The notes beneath the pieces were generated by a model. The model searched no databases. It was given only the letters and a program-made list of their open reading frames with translations, and was not told the DNA's origin. Shown piece after piece: positions 63,283 to 64,000 of a DNA stretch of 64,000 nucleotides. The position numbers and the translations under genes are program-made. Source of the DNA: Nocardia transvalensis NBRC 15921 (GTDB lineage: Bacteria; Actinomycetota; Actinomycetes; Mycobacteriales; Mycobacteriaceae). Numbering within the stretch: position 1 is the first letter of the stretch; each line of letters starts with the position of its first letter. The DNA is taken from positions 43,348 through 107,347 of the forward strand of contig NZ_BAGL01000038.1 in NCBI RefSeq assembly GCF_000308875.1. The letters are read 5' to 3'.

Positions 63283-64000
63283 ATGGCTTTGGACAGTGGA
63301 CTGGATCGCGACGAGGTGCTGCGGGTGATCCGCACGGCACTCGACGAGGATCTGCGGTACGGGCCCGATATCACCACGGCGGCAACGGTTCCCGTGGACT
63401 CGGTGGTGAAGGCGGCGCTGGTGTCGCGGCAGGCCGGGACCGTGGCCGGGCTCGACGTCGGGCTGCTGGTCCTGGACGAGGTGATCGGGGCGGGCGGCTA
63501 CGAGGTGACCGACCGCGTGGACGACGGCACGCGGGTGGCTCCGGGCGATCCCGTGCTGTCCGTGCAGGCCCCGGCCCGCGGGCTGCTGACCGCCGAGCGG
63601 ACCATGCTCAACCTGGTCTGCCACCTGTCGGGTATCGCGACCGCCACGGCCGCGTGGGTCGACGCGGTGGCCGGGACGCGGTGCCGGATCCGCGACAGCC
63701 GTAAGACGCTGCCGGGGCTGCGCGCGTTGCAGAAGTACGCGGTGCGGGTCGGTGGCGGCGTCAATCACCGGATGGGCCTCGGGGACGCGGCGCTCATCAA
63801 GGACAACCACGTGGTCGCCGCCGGATCGGTGGTCGCGGCGTTGCGGGCGGTGCGGGAGCTGGCCCCCGATATCGCCTGCGAGGTCGAGGTGGACAGCCTG
63901 GAGCAGCTGGACGAAGTGCTCGCCGAGGACGTGGAACTGGTACTGCTGGACAACTTCCCGCTGTGGGCCACCCAGGCCGCGGTGCAGCGCCGCAACGCCC
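63283..64000 (+). CDS. nadC: nicotinate-nucleotide pyrophosphorylase (3' partial)
   Basis: The first 239 residues, cut by the window end; family length is about 285. The enzyme converts quinolinate and PRPP to nicotinate mononucleotide. Motifs: VIRTALDEDLRYGPDITTAATVP, LLTAERTMLNLVCHLSGIATATAAWV, RDSRKTLPGLRALQKYAVRVGGGVNHRMGLGDAALIKDNHV and CEVEVDSLEQLDEVLAEDVELVLLDNF. ATG with GTAGGAG upstream, 29 bases after nadB; last of the nadABC operon. Confidence 0.97.
   Translation, partial: MALDSGLDRDEVLRVIRTALDEDLRYGPDITTAATVPVDSVVKAALVSRQAGTVAGLDVGLLVLDEVIGAGGYEVTDRVDDGTRVAPGDPVLSVQAPARGLLTAERTMLNLVCHLSGIATATAAWVDAVAGTRCRIRDSRKTLPGLRALQKYAVRVGGGVNHRMGLGDAALIKDNHVVAAGSVVAALRAVRELAPDIACEVEVDSLEQLDEVLAEDVELVLLDNFPLWATQAAVQRRNA

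Overview
The window is high-GC actinobacterial DNA, most likely from Nocardia or a close relative in the Mycobacteriales. The evidence is an MspA-family porin, a DUF222/HNH protein, an Scr1/DUF397 pair, a BioQ-type biotin regulon, and a backbone that follows the M. tuberculosis dnaE1 to nadC neighbourhood (Rv1547-Rv1596): dnaE1, a Ddn-type F420 enzyme, ilvA, treX-treY, bioA-bioF-bioD, bioB-bsaP-DUF2567, NrtR-type Nudix regulator, nadA-nadB-nadC. Order and orientation are rearranged in places, and accessory genes sit between the backbone blocks. I found no rRNA, tRNA, CRISPR array or insertion sequence. No gene-free stretch exceeds about 300 bases; gaps of 200-260 bases at 4833-5051, 8432-8643, 24580-24840, 30139-30341, 33618-33878 and 58999-59222 hold promoters or operators at most.

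Layout. 1-5.5 kb: 5'-cut DUF222/HNH gene, EEP-fold hydrolase, PLP enzyme of the cysteine synthase family, Scr1-type HTH with DUF397 partner, and two small coupled ORFs. 5.6-8.4 kb: SsuABC/TauABC-like ABC uptake operon whose ATPase carries an unusual in-frame insertion. 8.6-17.1 kb: FAD monooxygenase, TetR with divergent MDR reductase, a lipoprotein with a duplicated domain, an ECF41 sigma factor with a matching promoter, a CitA/CitB-like two-component system, and a methyltransferase. 17.2-25.9 kb: a 45-bp tandem repeat in front of treZ, a lipoprotein hydrolase, a beta-lactamase-fold esterase, ilvA, a Ddn-type enzyme, and a LacI regulator broken by a one-base deletion. 26-36.4 kb: MspA porin, dnaE1, a secreted protein, a PfpI-like protein, a TDT transporter with divergent LysR and paired operators, a DUF2235 hydrolase, and a secreted trypsin-like protease. 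36.5-41.1 kb: treX-treY, coupled, with treZ separated by about 17 kb and on the other strand. 41.2-42.9 kb: a cupin/MarR junction that may be a scar, then a MarR-GNAT fusion.

43-53.5 kb is the biotin and cobalamin region. bioA, bioF-bioD and bioB-bsaP are each preceded by a TGAAC-N3-GTTCA palindrome, and the divergent TetR next to bioB is BioQ. Next to bioQ lies a three-gene ABC uptake operon led by a clear cobalamin riboswitch, which marks it as a B12 transporter. 53.6-59.6 kb: a DUF1353 protein, a 1308-residue nSTAND/WD40 ATPase, a glycine-zipper secreted protein and two small ORFs. 59.7-64 kb: the NAD de novo operon nadA-nadB-nadC (nadC cut by the window end), divergent from an NrtR-type regulator across a perfect palindrome.
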